Of a stretch of 64,000 nucleotides of DNA, positions 8,799 through 16,436 are shown one piece after another. The notes beneath the pieces are model-generated. The model did no database searches. It saw only the letters and a program-made list of their open reading frames with translations, and was not told the origin of the DNA. Source of the stretch: Treponema sp. (GTDB lineage Bacteria > Spirochaetota > Spirochaetia > Treponematales > Treponemataceae); assembly GCA_016286365.1 (NCBI GenBank), contig JAEESN010000005.1:62001-126000 (forward strand). The letters are read 5' to 3'. Each line of letters starts with the position of its first letter. Positions within the stretch are counted from its first letter, which is position 1. Position numbers and translations under genes: made by a program.

Positions 8799-9491
8799 TT
8801 ATTTTCCGCCCAGAAGGGTGATTTTATTTTTTAATGCCTCTTTCATAACAGAAACCAGATTTTCCTGCCCCGAATAAAGACAGGTGTCGTGTTCCGTTCC
8901 CAAAATCTCTCCGGTCAAAACATAAGACGAATCAGAAATGAATCTAATCTGTCCTTTCTGTGTTTTTTCTTCGTAAACCTTTGCCCCTTTTAAGCGATAA
9001 TCCCCTGTAATCAAAACAACCTTTTTTTTCTGAGCAATCAGAGCTTTCAATTCAGATTCAAACTCCTGTATTAAAGAAGCGGATGCAAGAAAGTATAACC
9101 TGTACTGGGTGTCTAAAATCATCTGTCTGATTTTGTTTTTGATGTTCTCTACACCGGTTATAGTGATGTATCCTTCTTTTGGAATTATTTTTGCCGGAGC
9201 ATTTTTAATTAAATAATCAGCCTTTTTACCAAGCGAACGCAAAGCATTCTGGGTAAACTTCTGAACAGAAACAGGAATATATTTTGTTGATTCTTCTTCC
9301 ACAAGATATGCCCCACCCTTTTCTACAAGCCCGTTCAAAGAAGCATAAACATTAGAGCGTGAAATCCCTGTCTCTTTGGAAATCTCGTACCCTGTCATCT
9401 TCCCGTGAGTCAAAAGCTCTGTATAAATCAAAGCTTCGAGCCTTGTTAAAGAGAAAGCACACAACTGTTCAAGATAGTTATTGTCAGTCAT
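8799..9491 (-). CDS. TrmB-family transcriptional regulator
   Basis: This 230-aa protein has an N-terminal winged helix of TrmB type at about 10-75 (LTRLEALIYTELL, YEISKETGISRSNVYASLNG) and a C-terminal domain like the TrmB sensor domain (IRQMILDTQYRLYFLASA). TrmB proteins usually bind sugars or other metabolites; here the ligand is unknown. It lies upstream of and parallel to ddh-lysA, so control of lysine synthesis is possible but unproven. A perfect 8-bp palindrome covers its own promoter, which suggests autoregulation. Confidence 0.8.
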   Translation of the reverse strand: MTDNNYLEQLCAFSLTRLEALIYTELLTHGKMTGYEISKETGISRSNVYASLNGLVEKGGAYLVEEESTKYIPVSVQKFTQNALRSLGKKADYLIKNAPAKIIPKEGYITITGVENIKNKIRQMILDTQYRLYFLASASLIQEFESELKALIAQKKKVVLITGDYRLKGAKVYEEKTQKGQIRFISDSSYVLTGEILGTEHDTCLYSGQENLVSVMKEALKNKITLLGGK

Positions 9492-9506
9492 AATCTTTTT
9501 ACCGTT

Positions 9507-9555
9507 TAGTAGTACTGATTAATACTACTATATAATTGTAAGATAAAAATGTCAA
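9507..9555 (-). promoter_or_regulatory. Promoter with overlapping palindromic operator for the TrmB gene
   Basis: On the minus strand TTGACA (9555-9550) and TATAGT (9532-9527) are 17 nt apart. A perfect inverted repeat, TAGTAGTA (9507-9514) with TACTACTA (9523-9530) and an 8-nt spacer, overlaps the -10 box and the predicted start site. A protein bound there would block RNA polymerase, which fits autorepression by the TrmB-type product. Confidence 0.6.
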
Positions 9556-9617
9556 TAAAAGAAGTTTTTTAGACAGAATTATCTACACTGCCTCTTTCTG
9601 AATACATCTCCAGAGAC

Positions 9618-9646
9618 TTGTTTTCCTCACAATTATGATTTACAAT
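9618..9646 (+). promoter_or_regulatory. Promoter placing transcription start at the lipoprotein ATG
   Basis: TTGTTT (9618-9623) and TACAAT (9641-9646) are 17 nt apart. The -10 ends 6 nt before the ATG at 9653, so the message would begin at the start codon. This explains why no ribosome site is seen. Confidence 0.5.
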
Positions 9647-9652
9647 TATATT

Positions 9653-10057
9653 ATGGTAGTTGTAAAAAAGAAGTTTAAAAAAATTGCCTATACAGTTCTA
9701 ACTGCATTAGGAATTGGAATGCTTACTTCCTGCTATGGAATGCCAACTCGTGCTTATTCAATTGATTATTTTTCTCTACATGGGAAAGTAACTGCAGAAG
9801 GTACGAATAAAGAAATTCCGGGAATTAAAGTAACCGTCAACTACGGCGGAGAGATAAAAACATACATCACAGATTCTTCAGGAAATTATTTCTTTGATTT
9901 ATACTTTGATTCCGAAGACTTTCCAGGCGGAATTGATGTCACCATCACATTAACAGATATTGATGGAGAAACAAACGGAACATACAGTACTAAAACTTTA
10001 GAACCTGTACGCGTAACAGCTGAATCCCACGAAATTGAAAAAAATATTTCGCTCTGA
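9653..10057 (+). CDS. Lipoprotein of an rSAM/lipoprotein pair
   Basis: This 134-aa protein starts with basic residues (MVVVKKKFKK), a hydrophobic stretch and a lipobox ending LTSC. The mature part resembles a carboxypeptidase-regulatory-like beta-sandwich (HGKVTAEGTNKEIPGIKV, TDSSGNYFF). It overlaps the following radical SAM gene by 23 nt. This arrangement matches the TIGRFAM rSAM/lipoprotein system, known in Bacteroidetes and treponemes, in which the lipoprotein is thought to be the partner or substrate. That function is inference. I prefer the ATG at 9653 to the one at 9635 because of the -10 box spacing. Confidence 0.75.
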   Translation: MVVVKKKFKKIAYTVLTALGIGMLTSCYGMPTRAYSIDYFSLHGKVTAEGTNKEIPGIKVTVNYGGEIKTYITDSSGNYFFDLYFDSEDFPGGIDVTITLTDIDGETNGTYSTKTLEPVRVTAESHEIEKNISL

Positions 10058-11123
10058 GTTATTCCGTCTTTATAGAAAGGCAGTTACTAAAAAACACATC
10101 TTAAATTATCTCTTCTGGGAATGTACCCTTCGCTGCAATTTAAACTGCAAACACTGTGGTTCAGATTGTCTTAAAACTTCGGGTATAAAGGATATGCCTG
10201 TAGAAGATTTTTCCCGTGTTCTTGATAATATAAAATCATCAGGTATAAAAAATCTTACAATTTGTATCACAGGCGGAGAACCTCTTGTACGAAAAGATCT
10301 TGAACTTGCAGGAAAAGAAATAATCAGGCACGGATATAACTGGGGTATTGTAACAAACGGTCTTATGATGACCAAAGAACGCTTTACATCCTTAATTCGA
10401 AGTGGAATGGGAAGTATGAGCGTAAGTCTGGATGGTCTTAAAAATGAACACAATGATTTAAGGCAGAATAATAAATCTTTTGACACAGTAGAAAAAACAA
10501 TCAAACTCTGCGTAGAACAAAATAAAGCTTCCCCTTATGGATTTGTATTTGATGTTATTACCTGCGTTCATTCAGGAAACATCAACACTCTGCCTCTTCT
10601 CCGTGATTATCTTATTCATAATGGAGTTACTGCATGGAGGATTTTTTCAATCTTTCCAAGTGGTCGTGCAGCGGAAAATAAGCTTGCTCTTTCAAAAGAA
10701 GAATATCGCCATCTTATGGATTTTATTGTAGAAACAAGAATGTACAAAACAGAAGATGGAAAATCAATCAATTTAAATTATTCATGCGAAGGTTATCTGG
10801 GAGACTATGAACTTAAAGTTCGCGATTTTTATTACTTTTGCAGAGGCGGAATTAATGTTGGTTCTGTAATGTGTGATGGTTCAGTTTCTGCATGTTTAAG
10901 CGTAAGGGCAAAAGATTTTATTCAGGGAAATATCTATCAGGAAAATTTTGATTTTATGAAACTCTGGAATACAAAATTTCAAAACATGAGGGATAGAAGC
11001 TGGGCTAAAACAGGAAAATGTCGCTCGTGCAAAAACTGGCGTTATTGCGAAGGAAACGGTCTTCATCTTCATAAGGATGCTCACTCAGAATGTTCACACT
11101 GTAACTTAGACTTTTTAAAATAA
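10035..11123 (+). CDS. Radical SAM/SPASM enzyme of the rSAM/lipoprotein pair
   Basis: This 362-aa protein has the SAM-binding CX3CX2C cluster motif as C34, C38, C41 (CNLNCKHC), GGEP as TGGEPLV, and a C-terminal SPASM-like Cys set (CRGG, MCDG, ACLS, CRSC, CEGNG, CSHC) that would hold auxiliary Fe-S clusters. SPASM enzymes usually modify peptides or proteins. The start is TTG at 10035 inside the lipoprotein gene, so translation is probably coupled. The likely target is the adjacent lipoprotein, but the reaction is not known. A hairpin at 11128-11160 follows the stop. Confidence 0.85.
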   Translation: MKKIFRSELFRLYRKAVTKKHILNYLFWECTLRCNLNCKHCGSDCLKTSGIKDMPVEDFSRVLDNIKSSGIKNLTICITGGEPLVRKDLELAGKEIIRHGYNWGIVTNGLMMTKERFTSLIRSGMGSMSVSLDGLKNEHNDLRQNNKSFDTVEKTIKLCVEQNKASPYGFVFDVITCVHSGNINTLPLLRDYLIHNGVTAWRIFSIFPSGRAAENKLALSKEEYRHLMDFIVETRMYKTEDGKSINLNYSCEGYLGDYELKVRDFYYFCRGGINVGSVMCDGSVSACLSVRAKDFIQGNIYQENFDFMKLWNTKFQNMRDRSWAKTGKCRSCKNWRYCEGNGLHLHKDAHSECSHCNLDFLK

Positions 11124-11127
11124 AAAA

Positions 11128-11160
11128 ACAGCCCTGAAAGAATTACTCTTAAAAGGCTGT
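11128..11160 (-). terminator. Terminator after guaB
   Basis: ACAGCC (11128-11133) pairs with GGCTGT (11155-11160) across a 21-nt loop. Read on the minus strand it is followed by seven Ts, so it ends guaB transcripts. On the plus strand the U-tract is weaker. Confidence 0.65.
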
Positions 11161-11187
11161 CCTTATCTTTTATAAAGCTGATTTTTG

Positions 11188-12693
11188 TTAGTTTGCTTTA
11201 ACTGTATTTTTTACGATTACGTCGTGGGCACCGCCTTCCCTTAATGAGGCTGCGCTTACGAGTGTGATTTTTGCATTTTTCTGTAAGTCAGGGATGTTTG
11301 TTACACCACAGTTACACATTGCGTGAATCACCTTGCTGATTGTAAGGTTTACGTTATCGTGGAGGCTTCCGGCATAAGGAACATAGGAATCAACACCTTC
11401 TTCGAAAGCCATTCCCTTTTTACCGCCAAGGTCGTATCGCTGCCAGTTTCTTGCACGGTTACTTCCTTCGCCCCAGTATTCTTTTACATAGTTTCCGTTT
11501 ACGATGAGTTTGTTTGTTGGAGATTCATCAAAGCGGGCAAAATAACGACCAAGCATTACAAAATCTGCACCCATTGCCAAAGCGAGTGTTACGTGATGAT
11601 CATAAACAATACCACCATCTGAACAAAGCGGAATATAGATTCCTGTTTTTTCGTAATATGCATCGCGAGCTTTTGCTACTTCGATTGTTGCTGTTGCCTG
11701 TCCGCGTCCGATTCCTTTCTGTTCACGAGTAATACAGATTGATCCGCCACCAATACCAATCTTAATAAAATCAGCACCTGCATCTGCAAGGAAGTTGAAG
11801 CCTTCTGCATCTACAACGTTACCGGCTCCGATTTTTGCTTCAGGCCATTTTTCGTGGATATCGTGCAATGCCCTCTTCTGCCATTCTGTAAATCCTTCTG
11901 ATGAATCGAGTGTCATTACGTCAACACCGGCTTTAAGAAGGGCGGGAACTCTTTCCATATAATCGCGTGTATTGATTCCGGCTCCAACAATGTATCTCTT
12001 CTTTTTATCAAGAAGTTCAAGAGGATGTTCTTCGTGACTTGCGGCATCCTTACGGAAAACCATGTACAAAAGGTTTCCGTTTGAATCAACTACAGGAAGC
12101 TGATTAACTTTATTTTCCCAGATAAGATCGTTTGCTTCTTCTAAAGAAATCCCTTCTTTTCCCATTACGAGTTTTTCGAGTGGAATCATGTATTTAGAAA
12201 CTTTTTCCTGCATGTCGCAGTGTCCGATTCTAAAATCCCTTTCTGTGATGATTCCCACGAGCTTTCCGTTTGCTTCACCATTTTCTGTAACTGCTACAGT
12301 AGAATGTCCTGTAACATTGATTGCGTTCATCAGTTCTTCGAGAGTCTGTTCCGGACGGATATTTGTGTCGGAAGTAACGAATCCTGCTTTATAAGCCTTT
12401 ACGCGGGCTACCATCGCTGCCTGATTTTCTATTGTCTGTGAACCATAGATGAATGATATTCCGCCTTCTTTAGCAAGGGCAACTGCAAGTTTATCATCAG
12501 ATACAGCCTGCATTACGGCACTTGTCATAGGGATGTTCATTGTAAGTGGACATTTTTCTCCCTTCTTTTTGTTATAACGTACGACCGGAGTCTGTAAGTT
12601 AACGTTAGCGGGAATACAGTCAGGACCAGTGTAACCTGGAATTAAAAGGTATTCGTCAAATGTGTGGGATGGTTCTTCGAAAAAGTAAGCCAT
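11188..12693 (-). CDS. guaB: Inosine-5'-monophosphate dehydrogenase
   Basis: This 501-aa enzyme oxidises IMP to XMP with NAD, the committed step to GMP. The TIM barrel surrounds two CBS domains at roughly 100-220 ([36 protein letters not shown]). The catalytic loop [17 protein letters not shown] holds the nucleophile Cys, and the flap and phosphate site appear in [11 protein letters not shown] and [10 protein letters not shown]. The C-terminal region is of the longer type found in some anaerobes. A GAGGAG site precedes the ATG. The leader of about 140 nt contains a terminator-like hairpin right before that site. Confidence 0.93.
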   Translation of the reverse strand: MAYFFEEPSHTFDEYLLIPGYTGPDCIPANVNLQTPVVRYNKKKGEKCPLTMNIPMTSAVMQAVSDDKLAVALAKEGGISFIYGSQTIENQAAMVARVKAYKAGFVTSDTNIRPEQTLEELMNAINVTGHSTVAVTENGEANGKLVGIITERDFRIGHCDMQEKVSKYMIPLEKLVMGKEGISLEEANDLIWENKVNQLPVVDSNGNLLYMVFRKDAASHEEHPLELLDKKKRYIVGAGINTRDYMERVPALLKAGVDVMTLDSSEGFTEWQKRALHDIHEKWPEAKIGAGNVVDAEGFNFLADAGADFIKIGIGGGSICITREQKGIGRGQATATIEVAKARDAYYEKTGIYIPLCSDGGIVYDHHVTLALAMGADFVMLGRYFARFDESPTNKLIVNGNYVKEYWGEGSNRARNWQRYDLGGKKGMAFEEGVDSYVPYAGSLHDNVNLTISKVIHAMCNCGVTNIPDLQKNAKITLVSAASLREGGAHDVIVKNTVKAN

Positions 12694-12713
12694 AGTAGTT
12701 TTAATCTCCTCTC

Positions 12714-12759
12714 AAAAAAGGTCCCGGCTATTAAAAAATCCTTTAGACCTTTTTTTTTT
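12714..12759 (-). promoter_or_regulatory. Terminator-like hairpin in the guaB leader (possible attenuator)
   Basis: A perfect 10-bp inverted repeat (AAAAAAGGTC at 12714-12723 with GACCTTTTTT at 12746-12755, 22-nt loop) lies in the guaB 5' leader. On the minus strand it ends in a run of six Ts directly before the ribosome site, the layout of an intrinsic terminator that could attenuate guaB. I see no known purine riboswitch upstream. Confidence 0.45.
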
Positions 12760-12839
12760 AACCCACAAGTTAATGCAGGAAAAAAAAACTATTATAAAGC
12801 TTGCGACGCAAACTAATTTAATAACTGAATGATTGTCTG

Positions 12840-12868
12840 ATTATACATGTAAGAATTATGAAATTCAA
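12840..12868 (-). promoter_or_regulatory. guaB promoter
   Basis: On the minus strand TTGAAT (12868-12863) and TATAAT (12845-12840) are separated by 17 nt. The transcript would start near 12833, giving a leader of about 140 nt with the attenuator-like hairpin. Confidence 0.65.
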
Positions 12869-12923
12869 GTGTCCGATATAAAATATTGATTAAAATTTTT
12901 GATTTTTCTGCGGCATCCTCCAG

Positions 12924-12960
12924 GCTGATTATTTTTCTGTCAAACTAAAGAATAATCAGC
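12924..12960. repeat. Perfect 10-bp inverted repeat between divergent genes
   Basis: GCTGATTATT (12924-12933) and AATAATCAGC (12951-12960) are exact reverse complements with a 17-nt spacer. The repeat sits just upstream of the 40-nt element that precedes the SPASM gene and downstream of no gene, so it is more likely an operator than a terminator. Confidence 0.5.
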
Positions 12961-12973
12961 GTAAAATGATTAA

Positions 12974-13022
12974 TTTTTTCACTTTTTTTTAAATTTTTTC
13001 TGCAAAAATGGTCCGAAATCAT
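12974..13022 (+). promoter_or_regulatory. Shared upstream element, copy 1 (maturase gene)
   Basis: Positions 12974-13013 match 39 of 40 bases with the minus-strand element at 58507-58546. The 3' part, TGCAAAAATGGTCCGAAATC (13001-13020), recurs almost exactly at 17488-17507 before the exporter gene. It lies 45 nt before the maturase ATG. I read it as a shared promoter or regulator site. The -35/-10 boxes are not clear. Confidence 0.6.
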
Positions 13023-13058
13023 CAAGTCAAATCTATATTACAGTACGAGGTTTTTATT

Positions 13059-15122
13059 ATGACAAAAGATACATTATTTGATGAATCACGATTTTTTCTT
13101 TCCCGCGGGAATAACACCTATTTTCTTTATGATTCGAGAACTGGTGATTATTATCTTGAGGAGAGTTTGATCGGGATTGTGAACAGACTCAAAGAATTAA
13201 AGGATCTGAAAGAACCCAGAGTGATTTTTTCTGAAGCCCGGACTAAGGTTTTTAAATTGAACATGTCTACTGTCTGTAACATGAACTGTCTTTATTGTTT
13301 CAGAGATAAAAAGAAAACTACTGTTACTGATGTGGGAAAAGCAATCAGAATTATTGATGCTGTGTTTGATGATTTTGCACCAGACTTGAGCGACTATAGT
13401 TTTGTGTTGAACATGACTTCCGAATCGACTGTTGAATTTGAGAAGATTAAGCGGATTAAAGCCTATCTTGAAAAACGTACGTCACCTTTCTTTGATATGA
13501 ACGACTTCAAATCTGTATTGATTGCCAGAGATCTTGTGAGTGGAATTCCTTGTGAGCTTACTGGTGATGAAAAGAATTTAGTGACAAAAGAAGAGATTGT
13601 GAAATTTCTGAACGCGGTTATTAAGCGGCGCGATTTTAGTGAGTTTTTTCCGATTCCAGAGGGTATGATAATTCCAGAATGGGAAGCTGAAAGATACAGG
13701 AATGTTAAAAATTTAAGTGAAAAAGAACTTGTGCTTTTTAACAGACGTTTTCTTGAGTTGTTATTTCCAGACATTGTCAAAAGGCGACCAGGTTTTTCAC
13801 TCTTTGTCTGTACGAATGGAACTAATTACAGCGATGAGATTGTGAAATTTTTTGATGATTTGAACATGGACACGGTTTGTATAAGTCTTGACGGGCCATC
13901 GGGAGTGCACAACAAATTCAGAAGATTTAATGATGAATCTGCGACCCATGAACTGATTGTTGGAAATATTTTGAAATTTCAGAATGCAGGAAAAAAGATT
14001 TCCATTTCGAGTGTTATTACACCTGATTTTCCTTATCCTTTGAGACTGCTTGAATATTTTAAGAGTCTTGGAGTTTCTTCTGTGGACATGAAACCTGTAA
14101 GAGCTGGAACTGAATTCAGTTTTACAAAAAAAGACATGGAAAAACTTCTGGAGGGATATAAATCACTTTTTGAACGGCTTAAGACTGATATTCTTAAGGG
14201 AGATTATTCACTTCTTGATATGCTTGGTTCTGATATTACCACAAGCGGATTAAAGCTTCTTATTTCGAAAGAAAGGGTAATCAAAAGATGCCGGTGGGAT
14301 GAAGAGACTGTAATCGATTCAAAAGGAGATGTGTATCCGTGCGATTATATGATGGGTAAACCTGATTTTGTTCGCGGTAATATATTCAAAAAAGATGTGG
14401 TACAAAATACCGACGAAAATCTTTTTGTTGATAACAGGAAAGGATGCAGTACTTGCTGGAACAGGTATTTGTGCGGAGGAACGTGTTATTTTAATTCGTA
14501 TACAGTGAACGGCAACATCTATGCTATAGATGAAGTTGAATGTATGTTTATGAAAGGTTTGAGGACGCTGCAGCTGGAGTTTATTCATGGTCTAATGGAA
14601 AACGGAATAAGTATTCTTGTTATTGCAAAAAGACTTGGAATAAATGTTGGGGATGATTTAGCTTTAGATAAGACTTATTTTATTTCTAATGGTATAGAGA
14701 AATCTTTAAAAGGTACGCTTTCGAGACTAGAAATTGAAATAAATAAGATGTACAATTATTTAGACAGCAAGAACATCAAATGCAAGAAAGAAATGTTTTT
14801 ATCTATCGACTCTGTAGACAAGATAGAGCAAAAACAGGAAAACAGTATTCTGAACGTTAGAGTTATACTACCTACCGAAGATTACGATTGTCTGCTCGAT
14901 AAATATAAGTGCATTAAAAATTATTCCTTAAAAAACTGCATCTCTGGAAAAACTCTTTCAAATGAACAATCTGTAAACAAATTAAAACAACGGATTTATG
15001 AACCCGTTAAGGCTTTAAGGATTCCTTTGTCCAGTTCGTTCTGGTATAAGGGGTCCGTTAAAGCTTTATTCGGGCATTCTACGAACGAAGAGATTGAATG
15101 CTTTGTTCAAAAAAGTTTCTGA
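13059..15122 (+). CDS. Radical SAM/SPASM peptide maturase of unusual architecture
   Basis: This 687-aa protein has CX3CX2C as C73, C77, C80 (CNMNCLYC). The usual GGEP segment is replaced by MTSESTVEF at 119-127. An insert of about 120 residues follows before the later barrel strands resume (FVCTNG, VCISLDGPSG). A SPASM region spans about 411-495 (C411, C428, C463, C466, C472, C476, C495), and an extension of about 190 residues has no match I recognise. SPASM enzymes act on ribosomal peptides; the following gene encodes a double-glycine-leader protein, the probable substrate. The chosen ATG has an ACGAGG site; an upstream in-frame ATG at 13008 lies inside the shared element. First gene of the export locus. 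Confidence 0.85.
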   Translation: MTKDTLFDESRFFLSRGNNTYFLYDSRTGDYYLEESLIGIVNRLKELKDLKEPRVIFSEARTKVFKLNMSTVCNMNCLYCFRDKKKTTVTDVGKAIRIIDAVFDDFAPDLSDYSFVLNMTSESTVEFEKIKRIKAYLEKRTSPFFDMNDFKSVLIARDLVSGIPCELTGDEKNLVTKEEIVKFLNAVIKRRDFSEFFPIPEGMIIPEWEAERYRNVKNLSEKELVLFNRRFLELLFPDIVKRRPGFSLFVCTNGTNYSDEIVKFFDDLNMDTVCISLDGPSGVHNKFRRFNDESATHELIVGNILKFQNAGKKISISSVITPDFPYPLRLLEYFKSLGVSSVDMKPVRAGTEFSFTKKDMEKLLEGYKSLFERLKTDILKGDYSLLDMLGSDITTSGLKLLISKERVIKRCRWDEETVIDSKGDVYPCDYMMGKPDFVRGNIFKKDVVQNTDENLFVDNRKGCSTCWNRYLCGGTCYFNSYTVNGNIYAIDEVECMFMKGLRTLQLEFIHGLMENGISILVIAKRLGINVGDDLALDKTYFISNGIEKSLKGTLSRLEIEINKMYNYLDSKNIKCKKEMFLSIDSVDKIEQKQENSILNVRVILPTEDYDCLLDKYKCIKNYSLKNCISGKTLSNEQSVNKLKQRIYEPVKALRIPLSSSFWYKGSVKALFGHSTNEEIECFVQKSF

Positions 15123-15209
15123 GTGTTTTAAAGATTATTAAAGTGATAGAAAGATAAAAATCACCCCAACCATTTTTATTACAGAATAATTACGTCGTAA
15201 GGATTCTGG

Positions 15210-15241
15210 TTTTCTATCCGGTAGAAAAAAGTTTTAGGAGA
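15210..15241 (+). promoter_or_regulatory. Stem-loop just before the leader-protein ribosome site
   Basis: TTTTCTA (15210-15216) and TAGAAAA (15222-15228) form a perfect 7-bp stem with loop TCCGG, directly before the TAGGAG ribosome site at 15236-15241. It may protect or process the precursor message. The rest of the 128-nt gap after the maturase holds a weak GTGAT/ATCAC pair and no small ORF that I can support. Confidence 0.4.
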
Positions 15242-15250
15242 TTATTTATT

Positions 15251-16366
15251 ATGAGTTTTTTATTAAGCAATTTTGTTGAGTTGGGTAATGATGAATTAAG
15301 AAAAGTAAACGGTGGAGCAGGAAGCTGTGGTGGCGGCTCTGGAGAAGGAGCTGGAAGCAGTTCGGGTTCCGGTGGTAGTTCTGGTGGTGCCGGAAGCGGA
15401 GCCGGTGGTTCTGGCAACGGCGGATACAGCGGAGGAGGAACTTCAACTGCTCCTTCTATGACTGTTTCTGCAGGTGCCGGTTCATGCGGAGGAGGTTCTT
15501 CCGGCGGCTCTGGTGGTTCTGGCGGAGGTTCTTCTTATTCTGGAGGAAGCAGTGGTTCTGGTAATCCTGGTAGCGGTACAAGCGGAAACCCTGGAACTGG
15601 AGGCACACCTTCTGGAAATGATGGAAGCGGATATTCAGGTGGAAGTGGAAACTGCAGCGGCGGATACACTCCGGGTTATAGTTCTACCCCACCAGCAACC
15701 GACACTGGAAACAAAAAAGATACAGACGGAGCCGGAAGTGATCCAACTGTGACACTGGCAAGTATTGGTTGTAGTACGAATATTCAGGATGGGAAGAGAG
15801 GCTGGCTGAACAATAAGTTTGAGTATTCCAATAATTCAACCATGCAGGAGTATAAAGGTCTGCCGATTGATTACACAATGAATGGAGATAATCAGTTTAG
15901 TCAAAGTGGCTGCTATATGGAGGCTGTAAAAAAAGCATTAAGTGAGGCCAGTGGGAAAAAAGTTACATTAGAATGGGTTAATGAACATGTTGATGAAAAT
16001 AAAGATGGACTTTTATCTGGAGAAGAAGTAAAAAAAGGTTTTGAAAAGGTTCTCCCTGAAAATGCAACAGTTACTCAAAGAAGGATTGAAAACCCAACTA
16101 AAAAAGATCTTGAAGAAATTGCTAGTGACACAAATTCAGCTATTTTTACATTTGTACAGGGTGAAAATGTAAATGATAAAAGTCACTGGATTCAGGGAAC
16201 TGGATTTTCTTCAGATGAGAATGGTACCGCCTATATACAATATTCCCCTACAAGTAATAATGATATTGCTCTCAAAAGACAATACGTAGCAGGACCTGTT
16301 CCTGAAGGTAGTTCTAACACACATCACGTTAAAGCAATAGAAGTAATTTCTATACAGTTTAATTAA
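15251..16366 (+). CDS. Double-glycine-leader protein with Gly/Ser/Cys-rich region and papain-like domain
   Basis: This 371-aa protein starts with a class II-type leader, MSFLLSNFVELGNDELRKVN, ending in Gly21-Gly22, the cleavage signal of C39 exporters. Residues 23-165 are mostly Gly and Ser with Cys26, Cys79 and Cys135; GAGSCGGGS occurs twice. Residues 200-371 look like a papain/C39-like domain: QSGCYMEAVKKAL (Cys221 as possible nucleophile), an EF-hand loop DENKDGLLSGEE at 248-259 with all ligand positions filled, and SHWIQGTGF (His312). There is no Sec signal. It lies between the SPASM maturase and the exporter. Whether it is an enzyme, toxin or structural protein is unknown. Confidence 0.8.
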   Translation: MSFLLSNFVELGNDELRKVNGGAGSCGGGSGEGAGSSSGSGGSSGGAGSGAGGSGNGGYSGGGTSTAPSMTVSAGAGSCGGGSSGGSGGSGGGSSYSGGSSGSGNPGSGTSGNPGTGGTPSGNDGSGYSGGSGNCSGGYTPGYSSTPPATDTGNKKDTDGAGSDPTVTLASIGCSTNIQDGKRGWLNNKFEYSNNSTMQEYKGLPIDYTMNGDNQFSQSGCYMEAVKKALSEASGKKVTLEWVNEHVDENKDGLLSGEEVKKGFEKVLPENATVTQRRIENPTKKDLEEIASDTNSAIFTFVQGENVNDKSHWIQGTGFSSDENGTAYIQYSPTSNNDIALKRQYVAGPVPEGSSNTHHVKAIEVISIQFN

Positions 16367-16380
16367 AAAGTCATTAAATT

Positions 16381-16407
16381 CCTGCCATCAGATTATCTGG
16401 TGGCGGG
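16381..16407 (+). terminator. Strong hairpin after the leader-protein gene
   Basis: A 12-bp stem (CCTGCCATCAGA with TCTGGTGGCGGG, two G-T pairs) closes a 3-nt loop, followed by ATTTTAAAAT. The U-tract is short, so it may be a partial terminator or an mRNA-stabilising 3' end that lets some transcription reach the lipoprotein gene. Confidence 0.6.
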
Positions 16408-16436
16408 ATTTTAAAATAAAAAAAAAGAGGTAAATT

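Noticed and set aside
12985-13020. Sigma-54 promoter reading of the shared element on the opposite strand
   Set aside because: GG and GC are 9 nt apart rather than 10, the orientation is away from the genes, and copy 3 does not keep the GG.
13008-13058. Upstream in-frame ATG for the SPASM maturase
   Set aside because: It falls inside the shared upstream element and has no ribosome site, while the ATG at 13059 has ACGAGG at good spacing.
15214-15446. Open frames on the opposite strand and in other frames across the Gly-rich segment
   Set aside because: Low-complexity GGN codons leave all frames open. Only the plus frame has a ribosome site, a leader and a normal C-terminal domain.
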